Positions 33,501 to 42,418 of a DNA stretch of 64,000 bases are shown here, one piece after another. How positions within the stretch are numbered: position 1 is the first letter of the stretch; each line of letters begins with the position of its first letter. This DNA is from Pedomonas sp051304405 (lineage in GTDB: Bacteria; Pseudomonadota; Alphaproteobacteria; Sphingomonadales; Sphingomonadaceae). The position numbers and the translations under genes were made by a program. Where the stretch lies: NCBI RefSeq assembly GCF_051304405.1, contig NZ_JBPPGG010000001.1, positions 1,116,001 to 1,180,000 on the forward strand. Reading direction: 5' to 3'. The notes beneath the pieces were generated by a model, which was not told the DNA's origin, searched no databases, and saw only the letters and a program-made list of their open reading frames with translations.

Positions 33501-34061
33501 TCAGACCGCGCGAACTTCGGTGACTTCCGGCACATAGTGCCGCAACAGCGATTCGATGCCGTTCTTCAGGGTCATGGTCGAAGACGGGCAGCCGGAGCAG
33601 GCGCCCTGCATCCGCAGGTAGACGACGCCCTCGCGGAAGCCCCGGTAAATAATGTCGCCGCCGTCCCGCGCCACGGCGGGGCGCACGCGGGTGTCGATCA
33701 GCTCGCGGATCTGGGCGATGATGTCCGCATCGGCGGGATCGTCGCCTTCGGGCAGGTCGCCGGCCTCCTCCTGGTCGAACATCAGCGGCGCGCCGCTGGT
33801 GAAGTGCTGCATGATGATGCTGAGGATCTGCGGCTTCAGCTCCGCCCAGTCGGCCGAGCCTTCCGCCTTGGTGACGGCGATGAAATCGGTACCGAAGAAC
33901 ACGCCGGTCACGTCGCTCAGCGCGAACAGGGCCGAGGCCAGCGGCGAACGCTCCGCCGTTTCGGGGTCGGGGAAATCCACCGTGCCGTTGGCGCTCACGG
34001 TGCGCCCCGGCAGAAACTTCAGGGTTGCCGGATTGGGCGTGCGCTCGGTCTGAATGAACAT
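33501..34061 (-). CDS. nfuA: NifU-like Fe-S cluster carrier
   Basis: 186-residue Nfu-type scaffold/carrier delivering Fe-S clusters to target enzymes. N-terminal Nfu_N domain (MFIQTERTPNPATLKFLPGR) and C-terminal NifU domain with the cluster motif C155-x2-C158 in ACSGCPSS. GAGGAG precedes the ATG. The partner Fe-S enzymes in this window include MiaB. Confidence 0.96.
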   Translation of the reverse strand: MFIQTERTPNPATLKFLPGRTVSANGTVDFPDPETAERSPLASALFALSDVTGVFFGTDFIAVTKAEGSADWAELKPQILSIIMQHFTSGAPLMFDQEEAGDLPEGDDPADADIIAQIRELIDTRVRPAVARDGGDIIYRGFREGVVYLRMQGACSGCPSSTMTLKNGIESLLRHYVPEVTEVRAV

Positions 34062-34196
34062 CGTGCAAAACTCCTCGTCTCGCGCCGGATGTGGCGATCT
34101 GGCCGGGGTGCGTCAAGGGAGGCGGGCGAAGCGCCGCAGTTCGGGCGGGCATTCTGCCTCCCCGGCCCCCTCTGTCATCCGTCTCTCCGGTGCGTG

Positions 34197-34778
34197 TCAG
34201 TCGATCGTCTCGCGCGGATAGACGCCCCAGATCTCGTTGCGGCGGATCCAGCCGGTGCGCCCCCCCATGTTGAGCTGGCACCAGTCTTCCTCGCACAGCA
34301 CGATCTTGGCGACGACGCCCGGCTCCACCCGCCACACGGCCGCCGAGTTGGTATCGGGCCGAGCGTAGAGGGTGCGGACCTGAGCGGTCACGTAGGCCGT
34401 GCGCTCGCTGGAGAGCAAGTGGCGGTTCACCCAGCCTTCGACGCCGTCCACGTCGCGGATGCGCCGCCAGATGCCGTACTCCTGAATGACCTCCACCGGC
34501 AGGCCGCGCCGCTTGTAGACCCAGGTAATGGGGTAGCGCCGGTCCGGCCCGGTGCGCAGGTTCACCTCGTTGGCGCCCAGCGACACGAAGCGGGGCAGCG
34601 GCAGGCCGGTCTCGCTGGCCTTGGTGTCGTCCTTGCCGCGTGCGACGGCCGGGGCCGCCGTCACGGCAAGCCCCGCTCCAAGCCCGATCCCGAGCGCGAG
34701 CGTCAGAGCCGGCAGCGCGGCGGACAAGCGGGAAGCAAGGCCGAGGGTGAGGCGGGAAAGGTTTGGCCGTTTGAACAT
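34197..34778 (-). CDS. Exported SH3-domain protein
   Basis: 193-residue protein with a hydrophobic N-terminal segment (about 15-45, an export signal) and two bacterial SH3 repeats: FVSLGANEVNLRTGPDRRYPITWVYKRRGLPVEVI...EGWVNRHLL, and TLYARPDTNSAAVWRVEPGVVAKI...GRTGWIRRNEIWGVYP (read in segments). Such domains usually bind peptidoglycan or mediate envelope contacts. Divergent from the 2-hydroxyacid dehydrogenase gene, a neighbourhood seen in other alphaproteobacteria. Function unassigned. Confidence 0.85.
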   Translation of the reverse strand: MFKRPNLSRLTLGLASRLSAALPALTLALGIGLGAGLAVTAAPAVARGKDDTKASETGLPLPRFVSLGANEVNLRTGPDRRYPITWVYKRRGLPVEVIQEYGIWRRIRDVDGVEGWVNRHLLSSERTAYVTAQVRTLYARPDTNSAAVWRVEPGVVAKIVLCEEDWCQLNMGGRTGWIRRNEIWGVYPRETID

Positions 34779-34860
34779 TGCGTGGTCACCTGTGGTACGC
34801 GCGTCAGGAGAAATCCGGTTGCCTTGGCTGCGGCAGAGCATTGCGCTGCCTGCGGCCGGA

Positions 34861-34888
34861 GGGCAAGAGCATAAGGGCAAGAGCATAG
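34861..34888. repeat. 14-bp tandem duplication
   Basis: GGGCAAGAGCATAA followed by GGGCAAGAGCATAG, in the promoter region between the SH3-domain gene and the dehydrogenase gene. Confidence 0.8.
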
Positions 34889-34985
34889 ACGCCGCAGCAT
34901 AGAGCCCGGGCGGGGTCGATGCGACCCTTGACCGTTTGCCGCCGAACGGCATAGCTGGAGAAGGGCTGATCGAACAGGGCATGCC

Positions 34986-35972
34986 ATGACCAAGAAGCGT
35001 CCGAAAGTCATTGTCACGCGCCGCCTGCCGGAAGCGGTGGAAACCCGGATGGCGGAGCTGTTCGACGTAACGCTCAATCTGGATGACACGCCGTTCGATC
35101 GCGCCATGCTGGCCGAGGCCATGGCGACGGCGGACGTGCTGGTGCCCACCCTCACCGACGACGTGGACGCCGACCTCATCGCCAATGCCGGGCCGAACCT
35201 GAAGCTCATCGCCAACTTCGGCAATGGCGTCGATCACATCGACCTGGCGGCCGCGCGGGCCAAGGGCATCATCGTCACCAACACGCCGGGCGTGCTCACC
35301 GACGATACGGCGGACATGGCCATGGCGCTCATTCTCGCCGTGCCGCGCCGCCTGGCCGAAGGGCAGAGGCTGCTGCGCTCGGGCGACTGGAAGGGCTGGT
35401 CGCCGACCATGCTGCTGGGCCACCGCATTCACGGCAAGCGCCTCGGCATCGTCGGCATGGGGCGCATTGGCCTGGCGGTTGCCCAGCGGGCCCGTGCCTT
35501 CGGCATGGCGGTGCATTATCACAACCGCCGCCGTCTGCCCGAGGCGGCGGAGCGCACGGTGGAGGCCACCTACTGGCCGCGCCTGGAGGCCATGCTGAGC
35601 CGGGTGGACATTATTTCCATCAACTGCCCGCACACGCCCGAGACGCACCACCTGTTCAATGCGGAGCGCATCGGGCTGATGCAGCGCCACGCCTTCCTCA
35701 TCAACACGGCGCGCGGCGAGATCGTGGACGAGCCCGCGCTGGTGGATGCACTCGAGCGCGGCGCCATCGCCGGGGCGGGGCTCGACGTGTTCGAGCACGA
35801 GCCCGCCATTCACCCCCGGCTGCTGGAGCTGCCCAATGTGGTGCTGCTGCCCCACATGAGCTCCGCCACCATCGAGGGCCGCCTCGCCATGGGCGAGAAG
35901 GTGATCCGCAACATCAAGGTGTGGATCGACGGGCACCGTCCCCCCGATCAGGTACTCGACGGCTGGGCCTGA
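34986..35972 (+). CDS. D-2-hydroxyacid dehydrogenase (glyoxylate/hydroxypyruvate reductase type)
   Basis: 328-residue NAD(P)-dependent dehydrogenase. The Rossmann motif is GIVGMGRIG; catalytic Arg is in LINTARGEIVDE, Glu in the DVFEHEP segment and His in VVLLPHMSSAT. The NFGNGVDHIDL motif is typical of GyaR/GhrB-type glyoxylate and hydroxypyruvate reductases. AGGG lies 6 bases before the ATG. The stop codon is built into the terminator that follows. Confidence 0.92.
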   Translation: MTKKRPKVIVTRRLPEAVETRMAELFDVTLNLDDTPFDRAMLAEAMATADVLVPTLTDDVDADLIANAGPNLKLIANFGNGVDHIDLAAARAKGIIVTNTPGVLTDDTADMAMALILAVPRRLAEGQRLLRSGDWKGWSPTMLLGHRIHGKRLGIVGMGRIGLAVAQRARAFGMAVHYHNRRRLPEAAERTVEATYWPRLEAMLSRVDIISINCPHTPETHHLFNAERIGLMQRHAFLINTARGEIVDEPALVDALERGAIAGAGLDVFEHEPAIHPRLLELPNVVLLPHMSSATIEGRLAMGEKVIRNIKVWIDGHRPPDQVLDGWA

Positions 35973-35989
35973 GCCGGCCGTTTTTTTTT
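35960..35989 (+). terminator. Intrinsic terminator after the dehydrogenase gene
   Basis: GC-rich inverted sequence (CGGCT...AGCCG, with GGCC...GGCC as an alternative) overlapping the stop codon, followed by nine T at 35981-35989. Confidence 0.7.
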
Positions 35990-36133
35990 GAATAACATTC
36001 GAGTCGTTTAAGGCATTTGCTCGCATTGCGCGTGCAAGTGGCGTATCCATGCATTTCGGGTTGTGAAAGAATTTTCGCTGCCCATGCCACCTTTTGTTAA
36101 TTTAGACGTTATGTCTAAGAGGTTTTGAGGAAG

Positions 36134-36155
36134 AAAACCGGTGTAAAACCGGTGT
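36134..36155. repeat. 11-bp direct tandem repeat upstream of the LuxR-type gene
   Basis: AAAACCGGTGT twice in a row, about 170 bases before the regulator start, within a 355-base AT-richer intergenic region. It may be an operator. Apart from this and the T-run at 35981, I see nothing definite in the gap. Confidence 0.6.
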
Positions 36156-36327
36156 CCACGCTGGTTCAGACCATGTCAGGTGGGGGGAGATGCAAAACTG
36201 GAAAGAAACAGGGCCAAAAAGTGTCGCAAAATTCCGCGCTATTTCCCGGCAACTCCGCTACAAGGCGGACACTGCGCTGAGGAGTAGCTCAGAGGCGTCA
36301 TTGTAATAGATGTATGGGAATGTGCGT

Positions 36328-36972
36328 ATGGATATGGATCAGGACTTTCGTTCGGGGCTTCGTCCGGGTGAATACCGGGATGCCCTGATCGTTGCATCGG
36401 AAGACTGGCTGGTACGTGAAGCGGTCAGCCGCATCCTTGGCGCAGCGTTTCCCGGTGTTACCGTCGACAGCCTGCCCACCACGCCGCCGCCGGGTCCGAA
36501 CGGCATGCCCATCATCTGTGGCATCCGTCTCCTGGCCGACGCTCCGTCCACGGCAGCTGCGGGCTTCGCCAGTGGCAACCCGTGGGCCGTTCTGCTGGCG
36601 GACATGCGGCAGGTCACCGACGCCGAGATCCCGGCAGCCGAAGCACGCATCCTGACCGAGTGGCGCAACCGGCCGGATCTCATCATTTCCGCGGTGGGCG
36701 AGCAGCTGCGCGGCCGTCAGGCCACCCGCTCGGGCTCTGCCAGCGGTCGCCGCAATCCTGCGCTGCGCCTGCTGACCCGGCGCCAGCTGGAGGTGGTCCG
36801 CCTCATCGCACAGGGCAAGCCGAACGCGGAAATCGCCACCACCCTTGGCATGTCCGAGAACACGGTTCGCATCCATGTCTCGGCCATTCTGAAGACGCTG
36901 GGCCTCGCCAACCGCACCCAGGCGGCGCTGTGGGCGACCCAGAATCTGGCCTCCGAACAGGCGGCAGGGTAA
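36328..36972 (+). CDS. LuxR-type regulator with degenerate receiver
   Basis: 214-residue regulator. The C-terminal LuxR/FixJ HTH is clear (LLTRRQLEVVRLIAQGKPN, EIATTLGMSENTVRIHVSAI, about 150-205). The N-terminal about 125 residues begin like a receiver (DALIVASEDWLVREAVSRIL) but have no Asp at the phosphorylation position; the strand there reads MPIICGIRLL. Phosphorylation control is therefore unlikely. No histidine kinase is adjacent. Start ATG 36328 is preferred to 36310 because GGGAA lies 7 bases upstream. It precedes the subtilase gene by 95 bases on the same strand and may regulate it. Confidence 0.85.
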   Translation: MDMDQDFRSGLRPGEYRDALIVASEDWLVREAVSRILGAAFPGVTVDSLPTTPPPGPNGMPIICGIRLLADAPSTAAAGFASGNPWAVLLADMRQVTDAEIPAAEARILTEWRNRPDLIISAVGEQLRGRQATRSGSASGRRNPALRLLTRRQLEVVRLIAQGKPNAEIATTLGMSENTVRIHVSAILKTLGLANRTQAALWATQNLASEQAAG

Positions 36973-37067
36973 TTTTCGGGTAATTCACTCGTCTTACCCT
37001 TGTGCTCGTCCTGGCGTGACAGGCGGCGTGCCTGTCACGCGGATCGGCGGCCTTGAGGGGGTAAGGC

Positions 37068-39374
37068 ATGGTGAAACTGCGTCGGTGGCGTCATGTCATG
37101 CTGTTGGCGGCGGCAGCCGCCGTGCTGTCGGCTTGCGGCGGTGGCGGGGGCGGCAGCTCGTCCGTCACCCGGCTTCAGCCGCCACCGGTTCCCGGGCCCG
37201 CGCCGCAGCCCCGTCCCGGGCTGCCGCGCGATACCTTCGATACCGCCGAATATCGCGCCAACTGGGGGCTCGATCATATCGGGGCCATCGAGGCCTATGC
37301 CCGCGGGGCGACCGGTGAGGGCGTCACGGTTGGCCTCATTGACTCCGGCATTGATCTGAAAAGCCCGGAATATGCCGGGCGTATTCACGCCGCCAGCCGC
37401 GATGTGGCGGGCAACCGCTCGCTTCAGGATGAAAGCGGCCACGGCACCTGGGTGTCCTCCGTCATCGGCGCGGCGCGGGACGGGGTCGGCGAACACGGCC
37501 TCGCCTTCGATGCCAGGCTGCTGGTGGCGCGCGCGGACATCCCCGACAGCTGCGCGAGCGAATGCGTCTTCTCCGATTCCGCCATTGCCGCAGGGCTGGA
37601 TCTGGCCCGCGAAAACAGGGCCCGCGTCGTCAACATCTCCCTTGGCGGATCGGCCGCGACCAGCCCGCTCGTCAGCGCCATCAACCGGGCCACGGCGGCG
37701 GGAACGGTGGTTGTCCTGTCAGCCGGAAACAACAGCGCGCCGGACCCGGGCCAGATGGCGCAGGTCGCCCTTGCCCCGGAAGCGCGCGGCCTTGTTCTCA
37801 TCGCCGGGGCGGTCGGGCGGAACAACGTCCTCTCCGCCTTCAGCAACCGGGCGGGCGTTGCCCGCGATGTTTTTGTCGTCGCGCCGGGCGACGGAATTTT
37901 CACAACCGATCTCGACGGCGTTCATGTTCAGGTGCGCGGCACCTCGATGGCCGCGCCCCATGTCACCGGCGCCATTGCCCTGCTGGCCAGCGCCTTTCCG
38001 ACCCTCACCGGGCCGCAACTGGTGGACCTGATTTTCCGCACCGCCACGGACCTGGGCGATCCGGGCGTCGATGCGCTCTATGGCCGGGGGCTCATCAACC
38101 TTGCCCGGGCGTTCGCGCCGCAGGGCCAGACCGCGCTCGCCGGCAGCGGCCAGCCGGTGGCGCTCACCGGCGCCAACATCGCGCTGGGCAGCGCCTTCGG
38201 CGACGGCGGCCAGCTGGGCGCGGCGCTGGCAGGCGCGGTGGTGCTGGACATGTATGGCCGCGCCTACGCGGTTGATCTGGGCGCGACCGTGCGTCCCTCC
38301 TCGCCGGGCCTTGGCCTGGTGCGGCGGCTGGCGATGCAGAACCATCGCGGCGCGGGCCGGCTCGGCGGCGAGGCCGCCGCCCTTTCCTTCGCCGGACCCC
38401 GCGTGCAGGAGGCGGCCGTGTGGCGCCGCCTCGGCATGACCGACCCGCAGCTGGCCTTCCAGCGCGCGCCGGGGGCGGACGGCTGGCTCAGCCTCACCCT
38501 ATCGAAAGGCAGCCGCCTCGCGTTCGGCTACGGTCGCGGCGCGGAGGCGGTGCTGGCCGCCGTCAGCGGTGACCGGGGGGCGGAGGTGCCCTTCCTCTCC
38601 GTCGGCGACCGGGTGGGCGAGAGCCTTGGCGTTGCCGCCGCCCCGCCGGTGAGCACCGCGCTCGGCATGCCGCTTGGCGGGTGGCGGCTGGGCATGGCGG
38701 CCAGCCGCACCACGCTCGACCGGGACGATCGCTCCAGCCCCCTGGTGGCGGAGGGCGAGGCGGTGATCCGCACCGTGAAAAGTCAGCTCACCCGGCCGGT
38801 GGCCTGGGGCGAACTGGGCCTGACCCTCGGCTGGATGGAGGAGAGCGGCAGCGTGCTCGGCGCGCGCAGCGCGGCGGCGTTCGGGTTCAGGGCAGGCGCC
38901 CGCACCGTGAAAGCAGGCCTCAGCGCCCGCGCCCACCTCGGCCCCCGCTGGAGCCTTGCGGCTGACGCCGCCCTCGGCCGCACCCGGCTCGACGCCGCCC
39001 CCGGTGCGCTGCTCGCGCCCGAGGGGGACGTATGGACCAGCAGCTGGCAGCTCAGCCTCTCGGGCGAGGGCCTGTGGCGGCCGCAGGACAGCTTCGGCCT
39101 GCTCCTCGCCCAGCCACTCCGGGTGGAGCGGGCCGTCGCGAGCCTCACCCTGCCGACGGACTATGCCTATGACACGGGCGCGACCGGCTACCGCGCGGCC
39201 CGCCTCAACCTCGCCCCCACCGGGCGGGAGATCGATATCGAAGCCGTCTACGCCCTGCCGCTGGCGGAGAGCGCCAGCATGGCCGTGCACGGCTTCCACC
39301 GCTTCGACGCCGGGCACGGCGCGGCGGGGCGGGATGATGCGGGGATCATCCTGCGCCTGACGTTCCGGCGATAG
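37068..39374 (+). CDS. Lipoprotein subtilisin-like protease with autotransporter-like C-terminus
   Basis: 768-residue exported S8 protease. A signal with lipobox LSAC (Cys23) is followed by six Gly. The catalytic triad is Asp92 (GLIDSGID), His125 (SGHGTWVSSVIG) and Ser293 (GTSMAAPHVTG), with oxyanion Asn221 (SAGNNS). After about residue 350 the sequence changes to alternating Gly/hydrophobic strands ending AGIILRLTFRR, consistent with an outer-membrane beta-barrel translocator. A lipid-anchored S8 autotransporter recalls NalP of Neisseria, which processes surface proteins. Barrel assignment is by pattern only. It converges on hisD. Confidence 0.85.
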   Translation: MVKLRRWRHVMLLAAAAAVLSACGGGGGGSSSVTRLQPPPVPGPAPQPRPGLPRDTFDTAEYRANWGLDHIGAIEAYARGATGEGVTVGLIDSGIDLKSPEYAGRIHAASRDVAGNRSLQDESGHGTWVSSVIGAARDGVGEHGLAFDARLLVARADIPDSCASECVFSDSAIAAGLDLARENRARVVNISLGGSAATSPLVSAINRATAAGTVVVLSAGNNSAPDPGQMAQVALAPEARGLVLIAGAVGRNNVLSAFSNRAGVARDVFVVAPGDGIFTTDLDGVHVQVRGTSMAAPHVTGAIALLASAFPTLTGPQLVDLIFRTATDLGDPGVDALYGRGLINLARAFAPQGQTALAGSGQPVALTGANIALGSAFGDGGQLGAALAGAVVLDMYGRAYAVDLGATVRPSSPGLGLVRRLAMQNHRGAGRLGGEAAALSFAGPRVQEAAVWRRLGMTDPQLAFQRAPGADGWLSLTLSKGSRLAFGYGRGAEAVLAAVSGDRGAEVPFLSVGDRVGESLGVAAAPPVSTALGMPLGGWRLGMAASRTTLDRDDRSSPLVAEGEAVIRTVKSQLTRPVAWGELGLTLGWMEESGSVLGARSAAAFGFRAGARTVKAGLSARAHLGPRWSLAADAALGRTRLDAAPGALLAPEGDVWTSSWQLSLSGEGLWRPQDSFGLLLAQPLRVERAVASLTLPTDYAYDTGATGYRAARLNLAPTGREIDIEAVYALPLAESASMAVHGFHRFDAGHGAAGRDDAGIILRLTFRR

Positions 39375-39417
39375 GGGCCGGGCGGCGGGAAGCCGGAGCC
39401 GGGCCGGGCGGCGACGC

Positions 39418-40710
39418 CTATTTCCCCAGCCGCACCGCGACCGAGAGGGCGTGCGCCGGCAGCCCTTCCGCCTCGGCGAGGTGCACGGCGGCGGGGCCGA
39501 TGGCGGCCAGCCCTTCCTCGCTGCACGACAGATAGGTGGTGCGCTTCATGAAGTCGGTGACGGACAGGCCCGAGGAGAAGCGGGCGCGCCGGCCGGTGGG
39601 CAGCACGTGGTTCGGCCCGCCGAGGTAGTCGCCGATGGCCTCCGGCGTGTTGCGGCCCATGAACACCGAGCCGGCGTGGCGGATGCGGGCGAGCAGCGCG
39701 CGCGGGTTCTCGATCTTCAGTTCCAGGTGTTCGGCGGCGAGCCGGTCGATGAGCGGTGGCGTGTCGTCCAGGCTTTCCACCAGGATGATGGCACCGAAGC
39801 GGTCCCAGCTCTTCCGCGCGATGTCGGCGGAGGCGAGCGTGGGGATGGTCTCCTCCACCGCCTGCACCACACGGTTGGCGAAGGCGGCGTCGTCGGTGAT
39901 GAGGATGGACTGGGCGGTCACGTCATGCTCGGCCTGGCTCAGCAGGTCGGCGGCGGTATGCGCCGGGTTGTTGCGGCCGTCTGCCACAACCAGGATTTCC
40001 GAGGGGCCAGCGATCATGTCGATGCCGACCGTGCCGAACACCTGCCGCTTGGCCTCGGCGACGAAGGCGTTGCCGGGGCCGACGATCTTGTCCACCGGCT
40101 TGATGGTCTGGGTGCCGTAGGCCAGCGCGGCCACGGCCTGCGCGCCGCCGATGCGGTAGATTTCGTCCACGCCCGCCAGATCCGCGGCGGCCAGCACCAG
40201 CGGGTTGAGGCGGCCGTCCGGCGTCGGCGTCACCATGACGAGGCGCCCGACGCCCGCCACCTTGGCGGGCACCGCGTTCATCAGCACGGAGGAGGGGTAG
40301 CTGGCGAGGCCGCCCGGCACGTAGAGGCCGACGGCATCGATGGCGGACCAGCGGAACCCGGCGGTCACGCCGGCGGCGTCCGTCTTCTCCTTGTCTTCCG
40401 GTTTCTGGATGGCGTGGAAGGCGGCGATGCGCTCGGCGGCAAGGGCGAGGGCGTCCAGCACCTCCGGTGCGCACGCCGCCTTCGCGGCCTCGATCTCCTC
40501 GCGCGTCACGCGCATCCCGGTCTCGGTCAGATCGATGCGGTCGAACTTCCGCGTGATCTCGACGAGGGCGTCGTCGCCGCGCGCGCGCACATCGGCGATG
40601 ATGTCCGCCACCACGTCGCGCACGTCGGTGGGGGCTTCGCGGCGGTCATTGACCAGCGCGGCGAAGGCAGCCTCGAACCCGGGCTCGCGTACATCCAGAC
40701 GCAACACCAT
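39418..40710 (-). CDS. hisD: Histidinol dehydrogenase
   Basis: 430-residue zinc enzyme performing the last two oxidations of histidine synthesis. The signature region (IDMIAGPSEILVVADGRNNP), AQAVAALAYGT, and the metal-binding QAEHD are intact. The ATG follows the hisG stop by one base with GGAGGAG upstream, so hisG and hisD form an operon. Confidence 0.98.
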   Translation of the reverse strand: MVLRLDVREPGFEAAFAALVNDRREAPTDVRDVVADIIADVRARGDDALVEITRKFDRIDLTETGMRVTREEIEAAKAACAPEVLDALALAAERIAAFHAIQKPEDKEKTDAAGVTAGFRWSAIDAVGLYVPGGLASYPSSVLMNAVPAKVAGVGRLVMVTPTPDGRLNPLVLAAADLAGVDEIYRIGGAQAVAALAYGTQTIKPVDKIVGPGNAFVAEAKRQVFGTVGIDMIAGPSEILVVADGRNNPAHTAADLLSQAEHDVTAQSILITDDAAFANRVVQAVEETIPTLASADIARKSWDRFGAIILVESLDDTPPLIDRLAAEHLELKIENPRALLARIRHAGSVFMGRNTPEAIGDYLGGPNHVLPTGRRARFSSGLSVTDFMKRTTYLSCSEEGLAAIGPAAVHLAEAEGLPAHALSVAVRLGK

Positions 40711-40711
40711 T

Positions 40712-41374
40712 TTACTTCTGCTCCTCCACCAGGGCGCGAATCTTCTCGATCCAGGGCGTCAGTTCCGGCCCGCGCGTCTTGAAGGCGGCGCGGTTGACGA
40801 TGAGGCGCGAGCTGACCTCGGCGATGGTCTCCACCTCGACGAGGCCGTTCTCCACCAGCGTGCGCCCGGTCGAGACCAGATCGACGATGCGGCGGCACAG
40901 GCCCAGCGTCGGGGCCAGCTCCATCGCGCCGTTCAGCTTGATGCATTCGGCCTGCACGCCCCTCTCCGCGAAGTAGCGGCGGGTGACGTTGGGATATTTG
41001 GTCGCCACGCGGATGTGGCTCCAGGTGCGCGGGTCGTCCTGCTCACGCAGCGCCGCCAGCTCGGCGACCGAGAGGCGGCACTTGCCGATGCCCAGATCCA
41101 CCGGCGCGTAGATCTCGGGATAGTCGAACTCCATCAGCACGTCGTTGCCGGCCACGCCCAGCTGGGCCGCGCCGAAGGCGACGAACGTCGCCACGTCGAA
41201 CGAGCGCACGCGGATGATGGAAAGGCCCGGAATATTGGTGGCGAAATGGAGCGCCCGGCTGCTGTCGTCATGGAACGCGGCTTCCGGTTCGATTCCGGCG
41301 GCGCGCAGCAGCGGCATCACTTCCTTCAGGATGCGGCCCTTCGGCAGGGCCATGACCAGTCCTTCGGTCGTCAT
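40712..41374 (-). CDS. hisG: ATP phosphoribosyltransferase, short form
   Basis: 220-residue HisG_S catalytic subunit, the first step of histidine synthesis. Motifs: MALPKGRILKEVMPLL and the PRPP-binding region DLVSTGRTLVENGL. The C-terminal regulatory domain of long HisG is absent, so a HisZ regulatory partner is expected elsewhere; it is not in this window. Divergent from infA. Confidence 0.96.
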   Translation of the reverse strand: MTTEGLVMALPKGRILKEVMPLLRAAGIEPEAAFHDDSSRALHFATNIPGLSIIRVRSFDVATFVAFGAAQLGVAGNDVLMEFDYPEIYAPVDLGIGKCRLSVAELAALREQDDPRTWSHIRVATKYPNVTRRYFAERGVQAECIKLNGAMELAPTLGLCRRIVDLVSTGRTLVENGLVEVETIAEVSSRLIVNRAAFKTRGPELTPWIEKIRALVEEQK

Positions 41375-41618
41375 TGTTTCATTCCATCCAATATCCGGTC
41401 CAGTATCCGGCGGCCCGTTCATAAGACGGCGGGGCTCCCGCGTCCATGCCGGAACCGGCCAACAGGCGGCAATATTCGTACATGGCGCCGTGTCACCGGC
41501 GGACAACATCTCTCTCATACAAGGGATGTTTTGATCTGTGCATTGCTTCCTCTTGCATTTAAGCCGCTAATGCATCATCTGACCGCCATTTCGGTGCGAA
41601 ATGGCCAGGAATAATCGA

Positions 41619-41837
41619 ATGGCGAAGGAAGAACTGATCGAAATGAGGGGACAGGTCGTGGAACTGCTCCCCAACGCCATGTTCCGCGTGAGGCTGGAAA
41701 ATGGCCACGAGGTGCTCGGCCATACGGCCGGCAAGATGCGGAAGAACCGCATTCGCGTGCTGGTGGGCGATGAAGTGCTCATGGAACTGACGCCCTACGA
41801 CCTGACCAAGGGTCGCGTCACCTACCGATTCAAATAA
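41619..41837 (+). CDS. infA: Translation initiation factor IF-1
   Basis: 72-residue IF-1 with a full S1/OB fold: MAKEELIEMRGQVVELLPN, FRVRLENGHEVLGHTAGKMR, RIRVLVGDEV, KGRVTYRFK. AGGA lies 8 bases before ATG 41619; the upstream in-frame ATG at 41601 would add six atypical residues. Followed by maf after 2 bases. Confidence 0.98.
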   Translation: MAKEELIEMRGQVVELLPNAMFRVRLENGHEVLGHTAGKMRKNRIRVLVGDEVLMELTPYDLTKGRVTYRFK

Positions 41838-41839
41838 GC

Positions 41840-42418
41840 GTGGCCTTCGTCCTCGCCTCTGCAAGCCCGCGCCGCCTCGATCTGCTGGCGCAGCTGGGGC
41901 TCCGCCCCGATCACGTTGCTCCCAGCGACATCGATGAAACGGCGCGAAAGGGCGAACTGCCGCGCCCCTACGCCGCCCGCCTTGCCCGCGAGAAAGCGGA
42001 AGCGGTGGCAAGCCTTCATCCCCAGTCCGTCATTCTGGCTGCCGACACGGTGGTCGCCGTCGGCCGCCGCATCCTGCCCAAGGCGGAGACCGAGGAACAG
42101 GCGCGCGCCTGCCTGCGGCTGCTCTCGGGCCGGCGGCATCATGTCTGCACGGCGGTCGCGGTGATCGACGCCGAAGGCCGGGTGCGCGAGCGGGTGTCGG
42201 ACACGGTCGTCACCGTCAAGCGCCTGACCGAAGACGAGATCGACGCCTACATCCGCTCCGGCGAGTGGCAGGGCAAGGCGGGGGGCTATGCCATTCAGGG
42301 CCGCTTCGCCGCCCATGTGAAGTTCATCGCCGGTTCCTATTCCGGCGTTGTCGGCCTGCCGCTCTACGAGACAGGCGTGCTGCTGAAGGCCAGCGGCGTG
42401 ACCGATGGCACCTGCTGA
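41840..42418 (+). CDS. maf: Maf-family nucleoside triphosphate pyrophosphatase
   Basis: 192-residue Maf protein, a house-cleaning pyrophosphatase for non-canonical NTPs. LASASPRRLDLLAQLG and ILAADTVVAVG are the family motifs, and the GKAGGYAIQG loop is present. GTG start 2 bases after infA; overlaps rng by 14 bases. Whether it is the dTTP/UTP or m7GTP type is not certain. Confidence 0.95.
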   Translation: MAFVLASASPRRLDLLAQLGLRPDHVAPSDIDETARKGELPRPYAARLAREKAEAVASLHPQSVILAADTVVAVGRRILPKAETEEQARACLRLLSGRRHHVCTAVAVIDAEGRVRERVSDTVVTVKRLTEDEIDAYIRSGEWQGKAGGYAIQGRFAAHVKFIAGSYSGVVGLPLYETGVLLKASGVTDGTC

